64,000 nucleotides of DNA from Prevotella sp. (GCA_017413085.1 JAFPVC010000060.1:62001-126000); one strand, 5' to 3'; shown: positions 43,591 through 54,293, counted from the first letter of the stretch. The notes: generated by a model not told the origin, from the letters alone. Numbers and translations are program-made.

Positions 43591-45786
43591 TCAGAACCAG
43601 TCTTCTGTATAATCCTGACTGTTCACAATGTTGACTGGCACAAGCTCGATAAAGTCAACCGAACCACCCAGAGAATCATAGCCCGTCAGCATATTTTTGA
43701 TTCTTATCCAACGTTCCTCACCCTGATTGATGACAACGGTGCCAAGAATCTTACGGAACAACGTACCACCGTCGTTTGAATAGCGACAGCAATATTGCAG
43801 GTTTGCAACCAACTCGTCAGCATTCTGCGACGGAGTCTTCTGACCATTCCATGTACCACGCGAGAAGCTTGCAGGTGCACGCATGAATCCCTTGTTGCGC
43901 ATAATGAGGTCACTGGCAACACCATAGTCGGTCACGTCCTTTGACAGATAATAACCTACGTCATTACGCTCTGCCTCATTTGTCACGTCTGGATAACTTG
44001 CATCAATAGGTATTCCAAGCGGTTTCATGCTCGAAGTAGAACTTGAGTTACCGATGTAATACTGCATGTATCCACCAAACTCAGTGGCAGGATAAATTAT
44101 ACGCACCTCGTATGTGCCTGACGGTACAGGTGGAAGACGGAAAGCAAAGTCACACTCATCCCAGAAACTTATCTGGTCAGACTCCCATGCACGCCAAGGT
44201 CCCTGCAGGTAGAAAGCGAGCTTTGTCTTGTTGCTGTATACCTTAATGTGATCGCAATAGTTGGCAGGAATAAGTGCCATAGTACCGACGCGAGCATTTT
44301 GGTTGCGTGCAGCAATCTCAGCATCCTTAGCGAAACGAATATCGTTGTTAATCATCTCATAAACAAGCGTAGACACATCAATACGCAGACGCTCATTCAG
44401 GACTTTCTCATTTACATTTCTATCATACACCAATGGCGAGCATATTCTATGTATGTAACCGTTGGTCGTATTGATGTTTGAAGCTGCCTGATCTATTCTC
44501 ACGCCATCAAAACCACCATTCTCCATATCGTGCATACCATAGGGGAAATCCTTACCAAACGTACCGATATCGTCAGTAAGCGTGTTAAGCGGATGATACT
44601 GATTGATAAATATTTCATCACCATTGTTAGGACGACTATACAACGGCTGCCATATCTTCATCAGAGTGTGTGGCAGGAGTGTCTCGTAATAGTCATACGG
44701 CTCACCACCGAAAGCATAGTTCCAGTTCTCGTTTGCCTCGTTTGACTTGCGCTCATACACAAGTTTTGATACAGGCATACCCGCTGCAATGATGTGATAG
44801 CGCAGGAACATGTTGAGAGTGTTGTATGTATTCTCATAGTCATCTCCCGTGCTGACCTTGTCACTTGAAGAGTTAACAGGGTGCTCATACCATCCGTTTG
44901 CTGCATCATCTGCACCGGCATACCATATATCACACTGTCTCTTCAAGTCTTCCACTGAATTGATACCCAGTTTCTGGAATACAGTATCAGGCTCAGCAAA
45001 GATGGTAAACTTGACCTTACATTCCGTAGGATAGAAATAAGGACCCGCTGCCATGCTACTGCCTGGACGACCACCGGTTGAACTTACGGAATACGAACCC
45101 GGCTTTTCTTTTACAGAGAGTACGCTCTGCAGTTTGCACAGTTTGAGTGCCTCAAAGAATATTGAGAATTCGTCAAGTGTCTGCAGTTTGTCATATACTG
45201 ACTTTGACTCCAAAGGTATGACATTGTCTATGCTCTGCACATATCCGTTGGTCATTTCCAGATCATGCTTGTAGTTGTCTATCACAGCAACATTGTTAAG
45301 ACGCACCTTACCGTCACGGTCAGCCGTAGCAAGGAATGTGGTATTCAGAATCGTCGTGATAGGCGTAGAACTGGCTTTACTGAAGTCCTCAAGATAAGTG
45401 TATTTGATACCAGAGATATGGAATTTGGATATGCTGACACACATAGAGTCTGTCAGTCCCTCAAGGCTGTTTGAGGTCAGACCGTTATGTGGCAGTATAG
45501 CCGACTCGTCATTATAGAGCGAGTCGATATATCTCATCACGCCCTCATCCGTAGGTGCATAGCACGTATATTGTCCATACGTGTCGAGCATACGGTTGTA
45601 GCCTGAGCGTGTCAATATGACGTTGAAATTATGATAGATGCTGTCGTTTGCCTCAAGGTAGTCCATGATTGTCTGACCTGTAAAGGTATACAGGTTTGAC
45701 TCATCAGGCTCCTTGGTGCACGAGGTGAGTGCCAACGCCGATGCACAAGCCACACATGCGACAGTTCTGATAATATTCTTATTCAT
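43591..45786 (-). CDS. Fasciclin-domain surface lipoprotein (second of three)
   Basis: Lipoprotein of 731 residues. Lipobox ALTSC, Cys about residue 23. FAS1-type domain at about 35-200 (TIMDYLEANDSIYHNFNVILTRSGYNRMLDTYGQYTCYAPTDEGVM, ending VQSIDNVIPLES) and a second at about 205-450. The C-terminal 250 residues carry a jelly-roll-like beta pattern with FRLPPVPSGTYEVRIIYPA, resembling ligand-binding tails of this group. It is encoded 26 bases after the first SusD and 29 before the next fasciclin gene. Function in surface capture is inference. Confidence 0.85.
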   Translation of the reverse strand: MNKNIIRTVACVACASALALTSCTKEPDESNLYTFTGQTIMDYLEANDSIYHNFNVILTRSGYNRMLDTYGQYTCYAPTDEGVMRYIDSLYNDESAILPHNGLTSNSLEGLTDSMCVSISKFHISGIKYTYLEDFSKASSTPITTILNTTFLATADRDGKVRLNNVAVIDNYKHDLEMTNGYVQSIDNVIPLESKSVYDKLQTLDEFSIFFEALKLCKLQSVLSVKEKPGSYSVSSTGGRPGSSMAAGPYFYPTECKVKFTIFAEPDTVFQKLGINSVEDLKRQCDIWYAGADDAANGWYEHPVNSSSDKVSTGDDYENTYNTLNMFLRYHIIAAGMPVSKLVYERKSNEANENWNYAFGGEPYDYYETLLPHTLMKIWQPLYSRPNNGDEIFINQYHPLNTLTDDIGTFGKDFPYGMHDMENGGFDGVRIDQAASNINTTNGYIHRICSPLVYDRNVNEKVLNERLRIDVSTLVYEMINNDIRFAKDAEIAARNQNARVGTMALIPANYCDHIKVYSNKTKLAFYLQGPWRAWESDQISFWDECDFAFRLPPVPSGTYEVRIIYPATEFGGYMQYYIGNSSSTSSMKPLGIPIDASYPDVTNEAERNDVGYYLSKDVTDYGVASDLIMRNKGFMRAPASFSRGTWNGQKTPSQNADELVANLQYCCRYSNDGGTLFRKILGTVVINQGEERWIRIKNMLTGYDSLGGSVDFIELVPVNIVNSQDYTEDWF

Positions 45787-45812
45787 AGTTTTACTCTATT
45801 GTAATTAGCTTA

Positions 45813-47720
45813 TTAGTTCTTCGACGAGGTCTCATTGTCCTTATATACAGGATTCTGCACGAGGTATGGATTTATATCCATCTGCGACTTCTGTATTGGC
45901 ATATACAGATATGGCTCTGTTGATATGCGCGATACAATCGACTGACCTCCATTACCCGTGTATTTCCTTGAAATCAAGCTCAAGAAATCAGAATAGTTTT
46001 GTAACTCAGCCTGATTAACGAGCAAAGCATCGTAATTTGCAGGCATCTTGGTATGACGGTAATTGAAACGCATCATGTCATACCAGCGTTTTCCTTCAAA
46101 GCACAGTTCACGTGCTCTCTCACCCATGATAATGATTTCGAGGTCACGGTTTTGAGCAGGGCTCAGAAGTGTGTTGTAGTTAACTACCTGCGTATTCACA
46201 TACTGTGTGCTGCCGTCGTTGGTTCCTGGTTTTGCTGCATAGCCTGTGGAATCCTTCAATGCGGCAAGCATCGGAGCTGTAGCCGAAGTGTTACGTGCGG
46301 CACGCTGATTAACTATACCAGCCAGATGGGCAGCGGAAACATACATCTTTGATGCAACGTCATTCACCTCTGCAATCTTACCAGCTATTACAACAGAATC
46401 CTCAATAGTAGTTGCACTTGCAAGCTCTGTCAACAGATTATCATTCTCCATCAGCTCAAGACGCGCTTTCTGCACGAGTGCCTCTGACTTCATCAACATG
46501 ATATCTGTGATTCGATACAGTATGAAGTTGGTAGCGTATGGAGAGAAATCGCGAGCTACGTCAGACTCAACCCTGTCTATACCATTCAGTCCATTCTGAG
46601 CCACGAACTTACGAATCTTTGCACCCGACTCTGGAGCACTGCCGAATGACAACACGCTTTCTGCAGCACGGACATCGTTCATCGCGCCATTCTCTGAAAG
46701 GAACACATAGTTACCTGTAACGGAAGTTCCTGCCGCAGAATATACATTATTTGTATAGAAATACGGGTCGTTGGAGTTCTTTGCAGTCTTATAGTACATC
46801 GTGCAAAGACCAGTATTGTCATTGAAACGAAGATTCAGTATCGTCTCTTCACAACTACTCTCGAAATTATCGTAATAGTTCTCTGAAGACAACAGATAGT
46901 AGTCATCATCGTTGAACGACACATACGTGTTTCCGAAGCGCATACCGCCATGACTACCCTTACGATTTCTCTGTATCTGATCACATAACTCTATACACCT
47001 GGTGTATGAAGCCTTGTCACGGTATACAGAGGCTTTCCACAGATAAACATCGGCAAGCAGAGCAAGCACTGCATCCTGTGTAAAGTAACCAATGCGGTCA
47101 AACAGGGAAATAGAAGCATCCTGCGATGACAGCACTTTTCCCTTAGCATCTTCCAAATCATTGATAATCTGATTCAAGATAACACCTGGTGCTACTTGTT
47201 CTACGTTCATAGGCTGCGATGCCACCTTATATGGTTCAAGCACAAGAGGCACATCATGGAAAGCACGGATGAGATAGAAATAACACATCGAACGCAAAGC
47301 AAGCATCTGGCCTACATTATTATTATGGTCACCCTCAAGGTAGTTCGGGTCAATATCCATAACTGATGCAGACTTGTCCAACACCTGATTGCAGCGGTTT
47401 ATACAGGTATAGAAACCACCCCAACTTGCATATGCGTTGTTGGTCTGTATATCCGCAGAATATATTTGGTTGAGGTTCGAATTGTTTTTCTGAGTATTCA
47501 CAGTATACTCATCAGAACGTGAGTTCCAAACAATAAGTCTCTCCTGCACATCCTGACTGGCAAAAGCCGTATAGGCTCCCTTAACCATCTTCTCAACATC
47601 ACTCTCCGTCTTCCAGAAGTTCTCCTCGACAGTCTTGTCATCTGGCAGGATAATGGTGTCAACACATGATGCGAGTGTGGCTCCAGCAAATAATATTGTC
47701 AATATCTTTTTCATTGTCAT
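45813..47720 (-). CDS. SusD-like outer-membrane lipoprotein (first pair)
   Basis: Surface-binding lipoprotein of 635 residues. Lipobox LASC with Cys about residue 19. SusD marks: ENFWKTESDVEKMVKGAYTAFAS, NRCNQVLDK, LALRSMCYFYLIRAFHDVPLVLEPYK, AVLALLADVYLWKASVYRDKASYTRCIELCDQI (TPR-like), and GERARELCFEGKRWYDMMRFNYRH near the end. It starts 16 bases after its SusC partner. It is clearly diverged from the second SusD, so this is not a recent duplication. Confidence 0.94.
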   Translation of the reverse strand: MTMKKILTILFAGATLASCVDTIILPDDKTVEENFWKTESDVEKMVKGAYTAFASQDVQERLIVWNSRSDEYTVNTQKNNSNLNQIYSADIQTNNAYASWGGFYTCINRCNQVLDKSASVMDIDPNYLEGDHNNNVGQMLALRSMCYFYLIRAFHDVPLVLEPYKVASQPMNVEQVAPGVILNQIINDLEDAKGKVLSSQDASISLFDRIGYFTQDAVLALLADVYLWKASVYRDKASYTRCIELCDQIQRNRKGSHGGMRFGNTYVSFNDDDYYLLSSENYYDNFESSCEETILNLRFNDNTGLCTMYYKTAKNSNDPYFYTNNVYSAAGTSVTGNYVFLSENGAMNDVRAAESVLSFGSAPESGAKIRKFVAQNGLNGIDRVESDVARDFSPYATNFILYRITDIMLMKSEALVQKARLELMENDNLLTELASATTIEDSVVIAGKIAEVNDVASKMYVSAAHLAGIVNQRAARNTSATAPMLAALKDSTGYAAKPGTNDGSTQYVNTQVVNYNTLLSPAQNRDLEIIIMGERARELCFEGKRWYDMMRFNYRHTKMPANYDALLVNQAELQNYSDFLSLISRKYTGNGGQSIVSRISTEPYLYMPIQKSQMDINPYLVQNPVYKDNETSSKN

Positions 47721-47736
47721 AAGTTCTTAAAATGGA

Positions 47737-50700
47737 TTAGAAACCAACAGAGATTGTTGCAGTGAACGACTTTGCTCGAGGTGTTGATGAATTGTCAATA
47801 GCAAGTCCCCATCCGCCAGTGGCTATCTCTGGGTCTACACCTGAATACTTGGTCCAACAGAACAGGTTGTTCATTGAAGCATATATCTGCAGCTGATTAA
47901 GTCCCCAGTTCTTAATTTGCTTCTTCGGGAAATTATAGGAAATCTGCAGATTCTGGAAACGAAGGAACGAACCGTCTTCTACGAAACGGTCTGAACCCTG
48001 ATAGTTGTATGCTGACTTGTCGTCATACACATAGATGGCACGCGGTATAGCTGTCACATCGCCATCTTTACGCCAACGCCAGTTTACAGTTGATGTCTGG
48101 TTGTATGCGCTTGACATAGACTCCAAGTTCATACGTGCGGCATTAATGACCTTGTTGCCCCAACGGAACATGAAACGTGTCTTGATACTCCAGTTGCCAT
48201 AGTTGAACGAGAAGTTGAAACCACCGCTCAGCTTAGGCATTGAATTACCGAGATAAACCACATCGAGGTCGTTAATCTGACCATCATGGTTTACGTCCTC
48301 ATACATTGCGTCACCACCCTGGAACTCATACGATGCGTTACCGTCTTTATAATTATAGACCATGCGCTGTGGCAAACCGTTGGCCTGAATAATAACTTTA
48401 CCATCAGAGCCGAGAACCACAGGGAATGTCTTACCGGCAGCAATCTCATCGTTAAGCCAAGTTTCAAATGCTGCATCGGTCATACCTGACTCAATCTTAA
48501 AGTTGCGCAGGTAGTCATACGTGTACTGGTATACACCCTTGTAACGGAAGCCGTAGATTGAGCCAAGCGGGTTACCTGTCTGAACGCGGTTAAGATAAGA
48601 GGTGTAACCTGTTTCATTCTTTGTATAGCCACGCACGTTAGCCTGCCAGTCTGTATTGATGGCATCAAGCACGCGCTGATCCATTTCGGTAATCTCATTG
48701 TAGTTCTGCGAGATATTGAAACCTGCAGACATAGAGAACTTACCTATCTTCAGGAATTTCTTCGCATTGACATTTACTTCCCAACCATCATTTTTCATTG
48801 AACCTACGTTCAGGTATGGCAAATTCGGATAACCTGTTGTAGACGGAATACCTACGGTTCTCATAAGCAAGTCCTTAGTATCCTTGTGGTAGTAATCGAA
48901 GTCAATCTCTATAACGTCGTTAAGCAGACCAAGGTTGAAACCGAGGTTGTAAGACGTGGTCTTCTCCCAACGCAGGTTGTCGAGTTTCAAACCATCCATA
49001 TAGGCATAGTTTCCGTATGCACCACTTGCACCCGTCACGTATGTGTTGTAGAACAGATAATCAGAATCCGGTGCCTTACCCACAATACCCCATGATGCAC
49101 GCAAGCCGAGCATTGAAACCTGCTTACGCAAAGGCTCAAAGAATTTCTCGTCACTTATATTATAACGCAGTGACAATCCTGGGAAGTAAGCCCACTTCTG
49201 CATCGGGCCGAACTTAGAGTCGCCATCGGCACGGAGTGAGAAGCCTGCACTGTAACGTCCCTTGTAAGAGAAGTGTGCGTTGTATACCAAGTTCTGCGAA
49301 TTAGCGCGTCCGTTGCCACTACTAAGAGAATTAATAGCACCATCAGCTGTCGTTGAAGTAATTCCGTTAGGCAGTGAATAGCGCTCTGTATCCTGCGAGT
49401 TGCTGCGCTGTGTGCTCATCTCATAACGAGCAAGCATCATCAGGCTGATGTCCTCATTCTTAAAATAAGGAGTGAATATAAACTCTGCGCGTGCACCAAT
49501 CTTCAAACGGTTAGACTCACTGTTCTTAGCCACATTATAAGTTTTAGGATCGTTCCATGTAACAGTGGAAATACCGGCAGAACAGAACGACGGTACAGAA
49601 CGTGCGTATATATCGAAATCAACACGTCCGTTGAATGTCAGACGATGCTTGCCAGCCTCTGTGCCGAGCAATTCATACTTAATGTTGAAGTCAGGCGTAA
49701 TACGATATGTCTGGTCTTTCTTCCACGACATATTTGCGTATGCGATAGGGTTGCCCAGATTACGAATGGCACGCAACTCGTATGAAGAGTAGTTGCCTAC
49801 ATACGGTGTACGTCCATTAAGCGTACCTTCCGGATTCATAATATAGAAATCATTAGTATCTATTCCATCCGCAGTCTGACGATAGATTGACATGTTTGGA
49901 GCAATCTTCTGCGCAATGCCGAGCAGGCCAGTGTAGTTCTGCACGTTGTTGGTATAAGTCAACGCGAAGTTCGTAGAGAACTTGATGCGGTCAGACACAT
50001 TGTAATCAAGGACAAGACGGGTAGAGATTCGGTCAAGTTCCTGCTTGATTATAGAACCGGTCTGGTGGTCATAGCCTCCAGATATACGGAACTGAGCCTT
50101 TTGTCCACCACCACTGACATTGAGGTTCCATGAATGCATGGCACCAAACTGCTGAACAGCATCAACCCAGTCGGTATTGTTATTCCAGTTCTCATAATCA
50201 GCCCATGACTTGTCATAGTTGACCTCACGGATGTTTGATGTTGCCGTAGGCGACTGGTTCGGGTTATAGTACTCTTCCTTAATAAGCATGGTATACTCAT
50301 CACCGTTAAGCAACTTATAGCCTTCAGGCTGCCAAGTGCCGGTGAACTTATAAGAGAAGTTCACACGCGGTTTACCACGCGAACCACGCTTGGTGGTAAT
50401 CTGGATTACACCATTCGCACCTTTTGAACCCCAGATAGCAGTAGCACCGGCATCCTTCAGCACTTCTATCTTCTCGATATCCTCCACATTAACGGAGAGA
50501 AGCGAAGAATACTCTTCCTCTGTGGCGTTGGTAAAGTCGAATGACTCATCCGGGTTATCAAATATCTTATCATCCACGACGATGAGCGGCTCAGCATTTC
50601 CATTGATGGTAGTAACACCACGCAGACGCATCGTTGTACCCGAACCGAGGTTTCCTGAGTTGCCCACGATGTCAAGACCGGCAATCTCACCTTGCAGAGC

Positions 50701-51147
50701 CTCGTCGGCAGAAGTGAATGCCATACCCTCAACCTCTGAAAGGTTAAACGTCTGCTGTGATACCGTAATTTCGTTCTTAGGAATACTGAGGCCACCTGAA
50801 TTAGTACGTCTGCCGCGCACTGTCACCTCTTTAAGTGTAGTCTTCTCATCTTCAAGTTTGATGGCGAACGTTGTCTGGTCGCCAATGACGATTGATGTTG
50901 TCTTACTGCCCACGTATGACACGACGAGCTTGTTCTTTGGGTTTTTTATCTCCATAGAGAAGTTACCCATCATATCGGTCTGCGTGGCATTGACTATACG
51001 ATCATTTGCGTCTCGCTCCGTCACGTTTGCAAGCATGACTGGTCCGAGAGCATCCTCAACCGTACCTGATATCACCCTACCCTGTGCCATGACAACGTGC
51101 GTAACGAGGCAGAGCAGGAATGTCAGCAATATCTTTGATTTTAACAT
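47737..51147 (-). CDS. SusC-like TonB-dependent outer-membrane transporter (first pair)
   Basis: Import channel of 1136 residues. Signal peptide cut after VVMA-Q, then a carboxypeptidase-like domain (GRVISGTVEDALGPVMLANVTERDA), TonB-box-region KEVTVRGRRTNSGG, plug with ADEALQGEIAGLDIVGNSG, RLRGVTTINGNAEPLIVVDDKIF and KIEVLKDAGATAIWGSKGANGVIQITTKRG, then the barrel ending SFTATISVGF. All standard parts are present. It follows the first fasciclin gene by 44 bases. Confidence 0.96.
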   Translation of the reverse strand: MLKSKILLTFLLCLVTHVVMAQGRVISGTVEDALGPVMLANVTERDANDRIVNATQTDMMGNFSMEIKNPKNKLVVSYVGSKTTSIVIGDQTTFAIKLEDEKTTLKEVTVRGRRTNSGGLSIPKNEITVSQQTFNLSEVEGMAFTSADEALQGEIAGLDIVGNSGNLGSGTTMRLRGVTTINGNAEPLIVVDDKIFDNPDESFDFTNATEEEYSSLLSVNVEDIEKIEVLKDAGATAIWGSKGANGVIQITTKRGSRGKPRVNFSYKFTGTWQPEGYKLLNGDEYTMLIKEEYYNPNQSPTATSNIREVNYDKSWADYENWNNNTDWVDAVQQFGAMHSWNLNVSGGGQKAQFRISGGYDHQTGSIIKQELDRISTRLVLDYNVSDRIKFSTNFALTYTNNVQNYTGLLGIAQKIAPNMSIYRQTADGIDTNDFYIMNPEGTLNGRTPYVGNYSSYELRAIRNLGNPIAYANMSWKKDQTYRITPDFNIKYELLGTEAGKHRLTFNGRVDFDIYARSVPSFCSAGISTVTWNDPKTYNVAKNSESNRLKIGARAEFIFTPYFKNEDISLMMLARYEMSTQRSNSQDTERYSLPNGITSTTADGAINSLSSGNGRANSQNLVYNAHFSYKGRYSAGFSLRADGDSKFGPMQKWAYFPGLSLRYNISDEKFFEPLRKQVSMLGLRASWGIVGKAPDSDYLFYNTYVTGASGAYGNYAYMDGLKLDNLRWEKTTSYNLGFNLGLLNDVIEIDFDYYHKDTKDLLMRTVGIPSTTGYPNLPYLNVGSMKNDGWEVNVNAKKFLKIGKFSMSAGFNISQNYNEITEMDQRVLDAINTDWQANVRGYTKNETGYTSYLNRVQTGNPLGSIYGFRYKGVYQYTYDYLRNFKIESGMTDAAFETWLNDEIAAGKTFPVVLGSDGKVIIQANGLPQRMVYNYKDGNASYEFQGGDAMYEDVNHDGQINDLDVVYLGNSMPKLSGGFNFSFNYGNWSIKTRFMFRWGNKVINAARMNLESMSSAYNQTSTVNWRWRKDGDVTAIPRAIYVYDDKSAYNYQGSDRFVEDGSFLRFQNLQISYNFPKKQIKNWGLNQLQIYASMNNLFCWTKYSGVDPEIATGGWGLAIDNSSTPRAKSFTATISVGF

Positions 51148-51191
51148 AGTTTGATTCTTTTTTAGAGTTACTGTATATTCAAAATTCTGCC

Positions 51192-54077
51192 TTACTTGTT
51201 ACGGTTGGCTGCAGGACACTTGATTTCATCATAGCGTCCGTTGCGTGAGTAACAAAGCGGTGTGCTTATCTGGTGTACGACAGCGAAAGACGAACTGAGT
51301 ATTGACTTGGCAGTCTTTGCTGCCTGGTCGAACTTCAGGTCGCGCGTCATCTTATTAACGACCTTATCCGTTGGCTGTGTCGCATCACTGAGGTTTGTTG
51401 CTACAATCTGTACGGGGGCAGCACCTGTTGCTGCACGGTACACATCAGTAACAGACAATACACCGTTGTTGCTTGACACACGGATATTTGAGGCAATACC
51501 TAATTCCGAAGAATACATTGACTGGAAGGTTTCGCTCTTTCTGTATGTATCAGCAAATACCGAGTTGTTCTGGAAATGGTAACGTATAAACGCACGCATC
51601 TGTTCAATCATGTCAGCAGCCTGATCACGTGCCGCCGTCTCTGAATTGTGATTCTGATACAAGTCGGCAAGAGCCTCAGGTGTAGGCAATCCCATTGCAT
51701 ACGCCTCGTCAACGGCATCATTATCTGGAGCATAGAACGTATAGTTGTAGCCATTGAAGAAACGAACATTGTTGTCACCGTCAATAGCCAGCGTATCATT
51801 CCACATACGGTATGTATCCTGCTTTGATGGGGTGTCATTCTTAATCTTCACCCAGTTGAGGTAAGCAGTGTTGCTTACTGCAGAGCAGATACTGAGGAAC
51901 TTCGAGAACTTCGTCTTGTTTGCATTGAGGAAAGAATACACACTTCCGTATGCTGTCTGTATTGGTCTGTCAAGCACAAGTGAGAAACCATTGTCCTTAG
52001 GAGAACGCTGCAAGATGCGCGAAGCCGGCAGATTGTCGGGATGCTCCAACTGGGCACCGCCATATACCTTGCCTACACATCCAGGGTCACTTCCGGCATC
52101 ATTAAGGTATATGGCACCACCGTTCTTCGTCAAATAATAATGGTTGCCGTTTCCTGCACCGTAGAAGGTGTTGTCGTCAAGCACAACAGTCTGGTAATCC
52201 AGGAAGTCGCATACCTGTGAGGATATACCTGTCTTGCCGTTGGTAGCGACGAATATGGGGTCGCTGAGCGGAGTTGACATATCGATAACTCCAGTCTTAG
52301 CATTGTAAGCGTATGGAACATATACATAACGACGGTCATAACGGAACACCTCACCGGTGCGCTTGTTAATTTGCGGCTCAAGATATGTCTGGTATACCAG
52401 CGCACGCGGCTGTGCCCAACCGAGAGAAACTGGATCAATCACTGCATTGTTGAATCCACCGTCCTTCATCGTGAAGAAAGCATAATGCGACTTCATGGCC
52501 ATGAGATAATAGTACATGTCAGCACCGAATATAGATGGTGTTGAACCCTGCTTTTTATCCGACACGAAATAGTTCATGATGTCATAGCCCGGCATTGTAA
52601 GCGTTGTTCCGATAACAGAACGGAACTCATCAGGCGCAAACAACTTGTTGAGCTTGTACAATACGCCATTGTTGGCAACGACTACATCATATTTTCCATC
52701 AACCTGCTGTAGGTGCGTCTGCGGAACAATTTCCATAAATTCACCAGAACCGGCATCAGTAAGCGTTGCGAACTTACTTGGCACAGATGAAACGAAAGAC
52801 GCCTTCATGTGGTTCTTTACGATACTGGTAAGCACTCCGTTTCCGTTAACGAACATAGAATCGAGATGTTCTGGAAGGTTCTCAACAGTATTAGCCAGTC
52901 CCTTCTTACCATAGTTCAATACAAATTCCTGACCAGAGCCATTAACGAAATAATCTATTACGGCCTGATCCGTAGGAGCGAGGATTGCACCTACGTCACA
53001 GAGGTCATTGGCAGAGGTGGAAGAAGAATAATACTGGTTCCATCCTGGATCCCAGTCAAGCTTCAGGTTTGTCGGCACCGTACCGCCATCAGGGTACTCC
53101 GAGTTACCCTTTCCTCCCTGCGACTTAATACTGAAATAGCGCACCTGGAAGATAGAGTCGATGGTAGCCTGACCATTCTGCCTTGCCCAGGCATTATAGT
53201 TGTTTGTGGTTACAGCATCAAAATATGGTGCACAATGATAGTCGAGCATACGAGAGAAAAGCTTTGTATTGCTCTGGCTACGCAGTACCTGACCAAGGTT
53301 GCCCGGCGGTACGAGTACATTGTCCAACTGGTGTATGTAACCGTTCTGACAAACGATGTCCTGATTAACTATGCGGTTTTGGAATACGAATGCAGTATCG
53401 GCATTATCCACGTTATAGCCAACCTTCTCACCACGCAGTATTCCAAAGTCACAGTCTGTACCGAGAGTCGTAATATAATTATTGAGCATCTGCTCACGCG
53501 TAAGGTGGAACATCATTGGCACCGTACCGTCATAAACGCAGTTGATGCCGGTTGGTCCATAAGAATCCCAGAACGAGTTACCCAACGGCATTACGCCACG
53601 GTTTGAAAGGAAACGCACGTCATCGATAACGCTGACGTTAGTCTCATGCTTCACAGCCTGTCCACGGGTTACATTGTTGTCGCCCTGCGGAATGTTTGAA
53701 AACATAGAAGTAAGCAAAGCATTCTTCAACAGGCTGGAATTAAGCAGAAGTTTCTTCTGCGCAATAGTAAGTTCCTCATACGAACTCACACCGAGCGAGT
53801 TGTTTGAAGCGAAGAAGCGGCTGAAGGCTTCATCGTTTGCGGGGAACGCAGTCATACTACCAGTACGTCCGAGCACCTCAGCATAACCAAGGTCATCAAC
53901 GAGACGCAAATACGTTTTAAACGTACCTGAGAGTTTCGTCGGGTCTGGATTCTGCAATTCCTCATAGATAGTGCTACCGAGCCATTCGGGTTTCTCTTCC
54001 TCTGGTACAAGGAAATCCTTAGTACATGAGGCGAGAGCCACGCTAACCAATGAAGCCCACAAAATGAGTTTTTTCAT
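51192..54077 (-). CDS. Fasciclin-domain surface lipoprotein (first of three, 961 residues)
   Basis: Largest of the three fasciclin lipoproteins. Lipobox ALASC, Cys about residue 17. At least three FAS1-like segments are seen: one with GSMTAFPANDEAFSRFFASN (about 75-95), one around CDVGAILAPTDQAVIDYFVNG (about 360-380) and one around NYTFYAPDNDAVDEAYAMGLPTPEAL (about 785-810). The typical closing phrase of the family (NGYIHQLDNVLVPPG) follows the first. It is the first gene of the long operon, with the best promoter at 54189-54219. Two terminators separate it from the gene before. Role in adhesion or ligand capture is inference. Confidence 0.87.
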   Translation of the reverse strand: MKKLILWASLVSVALASCTKDFLVPEEEKPEWLGSTIYEELQNPDPTKLSGTFKTYLRLVDDLGYAEVLGRTGSMTAFPANDEAFSRFFASNNSLGVSSYEELTIAQKKLLLNSSLLKNALLTSMFSNIPQGDNNVTRGQAVKHETNVSVIDDVRFLSNRGVMPLGNSFWDSYGPTGINCVYDGTVPMMFHLTREQMLNNYITTLGTDCDFGILRGEKVGYNVDNADTAFVFQNRIVNQDIVCQNGYIHQLDNVLVPPGNLGQVLRSQSNTKLFSRMLDYHCAPYFDAVTTNNYNAWARQNGQATIDSIFQVRYFSIKSQGGKGNSEYPDGGTVPTNLKLDWDPGWNQYYSSSTSANDLCDVGAILAPTDQAVIDYFVNGSGQEFVLNYGKKGLANTVENLPEHLDSMFVNGNGVLTSIVKNHMKASFVSSVPSKFATLTDAGSGEFMEIVPQTHLQQVDGKYDVVVANNGVLYKLNKLFAPDEFRSVIGTTLTMPGYDIMNYFVSDKKQGSTPSIFGADMYYYLMAMKSHYAFFTMKDGGFNNAVIDPVSLGWAQPRALVYQTYLEPQINKRTGEVFRYDRRYVYVPYAYNAKTGVIDMSTPLSDPIFVATNGKTGISSQVCDFLDYQTVVLDDNTFYGAGNGNHYYLTKNGGAIYLNDAGSDPGCVGKVYGGAQLEHPDNLPASRILQRSPKDNGFSLVLDRPIQTAYGSVYSFLNANKTKFSKFLSICSAVSNTAYLNWVKIKNDTPSKQDTYRMWNDTLAIDGDNNVRFFNGYNYTFYAPDNDAVDEAYAMGLPTPEALADLYQNHNSETAARDQAADMIEQMRAFIRYHFQNNSVFADTYRKSETFQSMYSSELGIASNIRVSSNNGVLSVTDVYRAATGAAPVQIVATNLSDATQPTDKVVNKMTRDLKFDQAAKTAKSILSSSFAVVHQISTPLCYSRNGRYDEIKCPAANRNK

Positions 54078-54188
54078 AAAGATTAATGTAGTTAGTTTAT
54101 TTTTATTTTTTTTATTGTCAAGCTGTTAGCATACAGTCTATGCCCTTGCGCATAGGCTTAAAAGTCTACGACAAGGGTTTTGATTATG
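54078..54188 (-). promoter_or_regulatory. Structured leader of the fasciclin-SusCD operon
   Basis: About 105 bases of mRNA leader are expected. It contains hairpin GCATAG/CTATGC (plus-strand CTATGC 54138-54143 and GCATAG 54150-54155). A longer-range pair, CCCTTG (54143-54148) with CAAGGG (54172-54177), overlaps the first and could compete with it. A regulatory role is not proven. Confidence 0.4.
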
Positions 54189-54219
54189 CAAAATAAATAA
54201 AAATTTTTGAATTATGCAA
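54189..54219 (-). promoter_or_regulatory. Promoter of the fasciclin-SusCD operon
   Basis: Minus strand TTG (54217-54219), 20 bases, TTATTTTG (54189-54196), one base off the TAnnTTTG consensus. It lies downstream of both terminators. Confidence 0.55.
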
Positions 54220-54260
54220 TTTTTTAACACAAAATCTTTGAAAAAAGTGAAATTATCCAT

Positions 54261-54293
54261 AAGAAAAAAATAATGCACCATGAAGGTGCATTA
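54261..54293 (-). terminator. Second intrinsic terminator after the cohesin-like gene
   Basis: TAATGCACC (54271-54279) pairs with GGTGCATTA (54285-54293); on the minus strand a T-run (A-run 54261-54270 on plus) follows. Confidence 0.7.
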
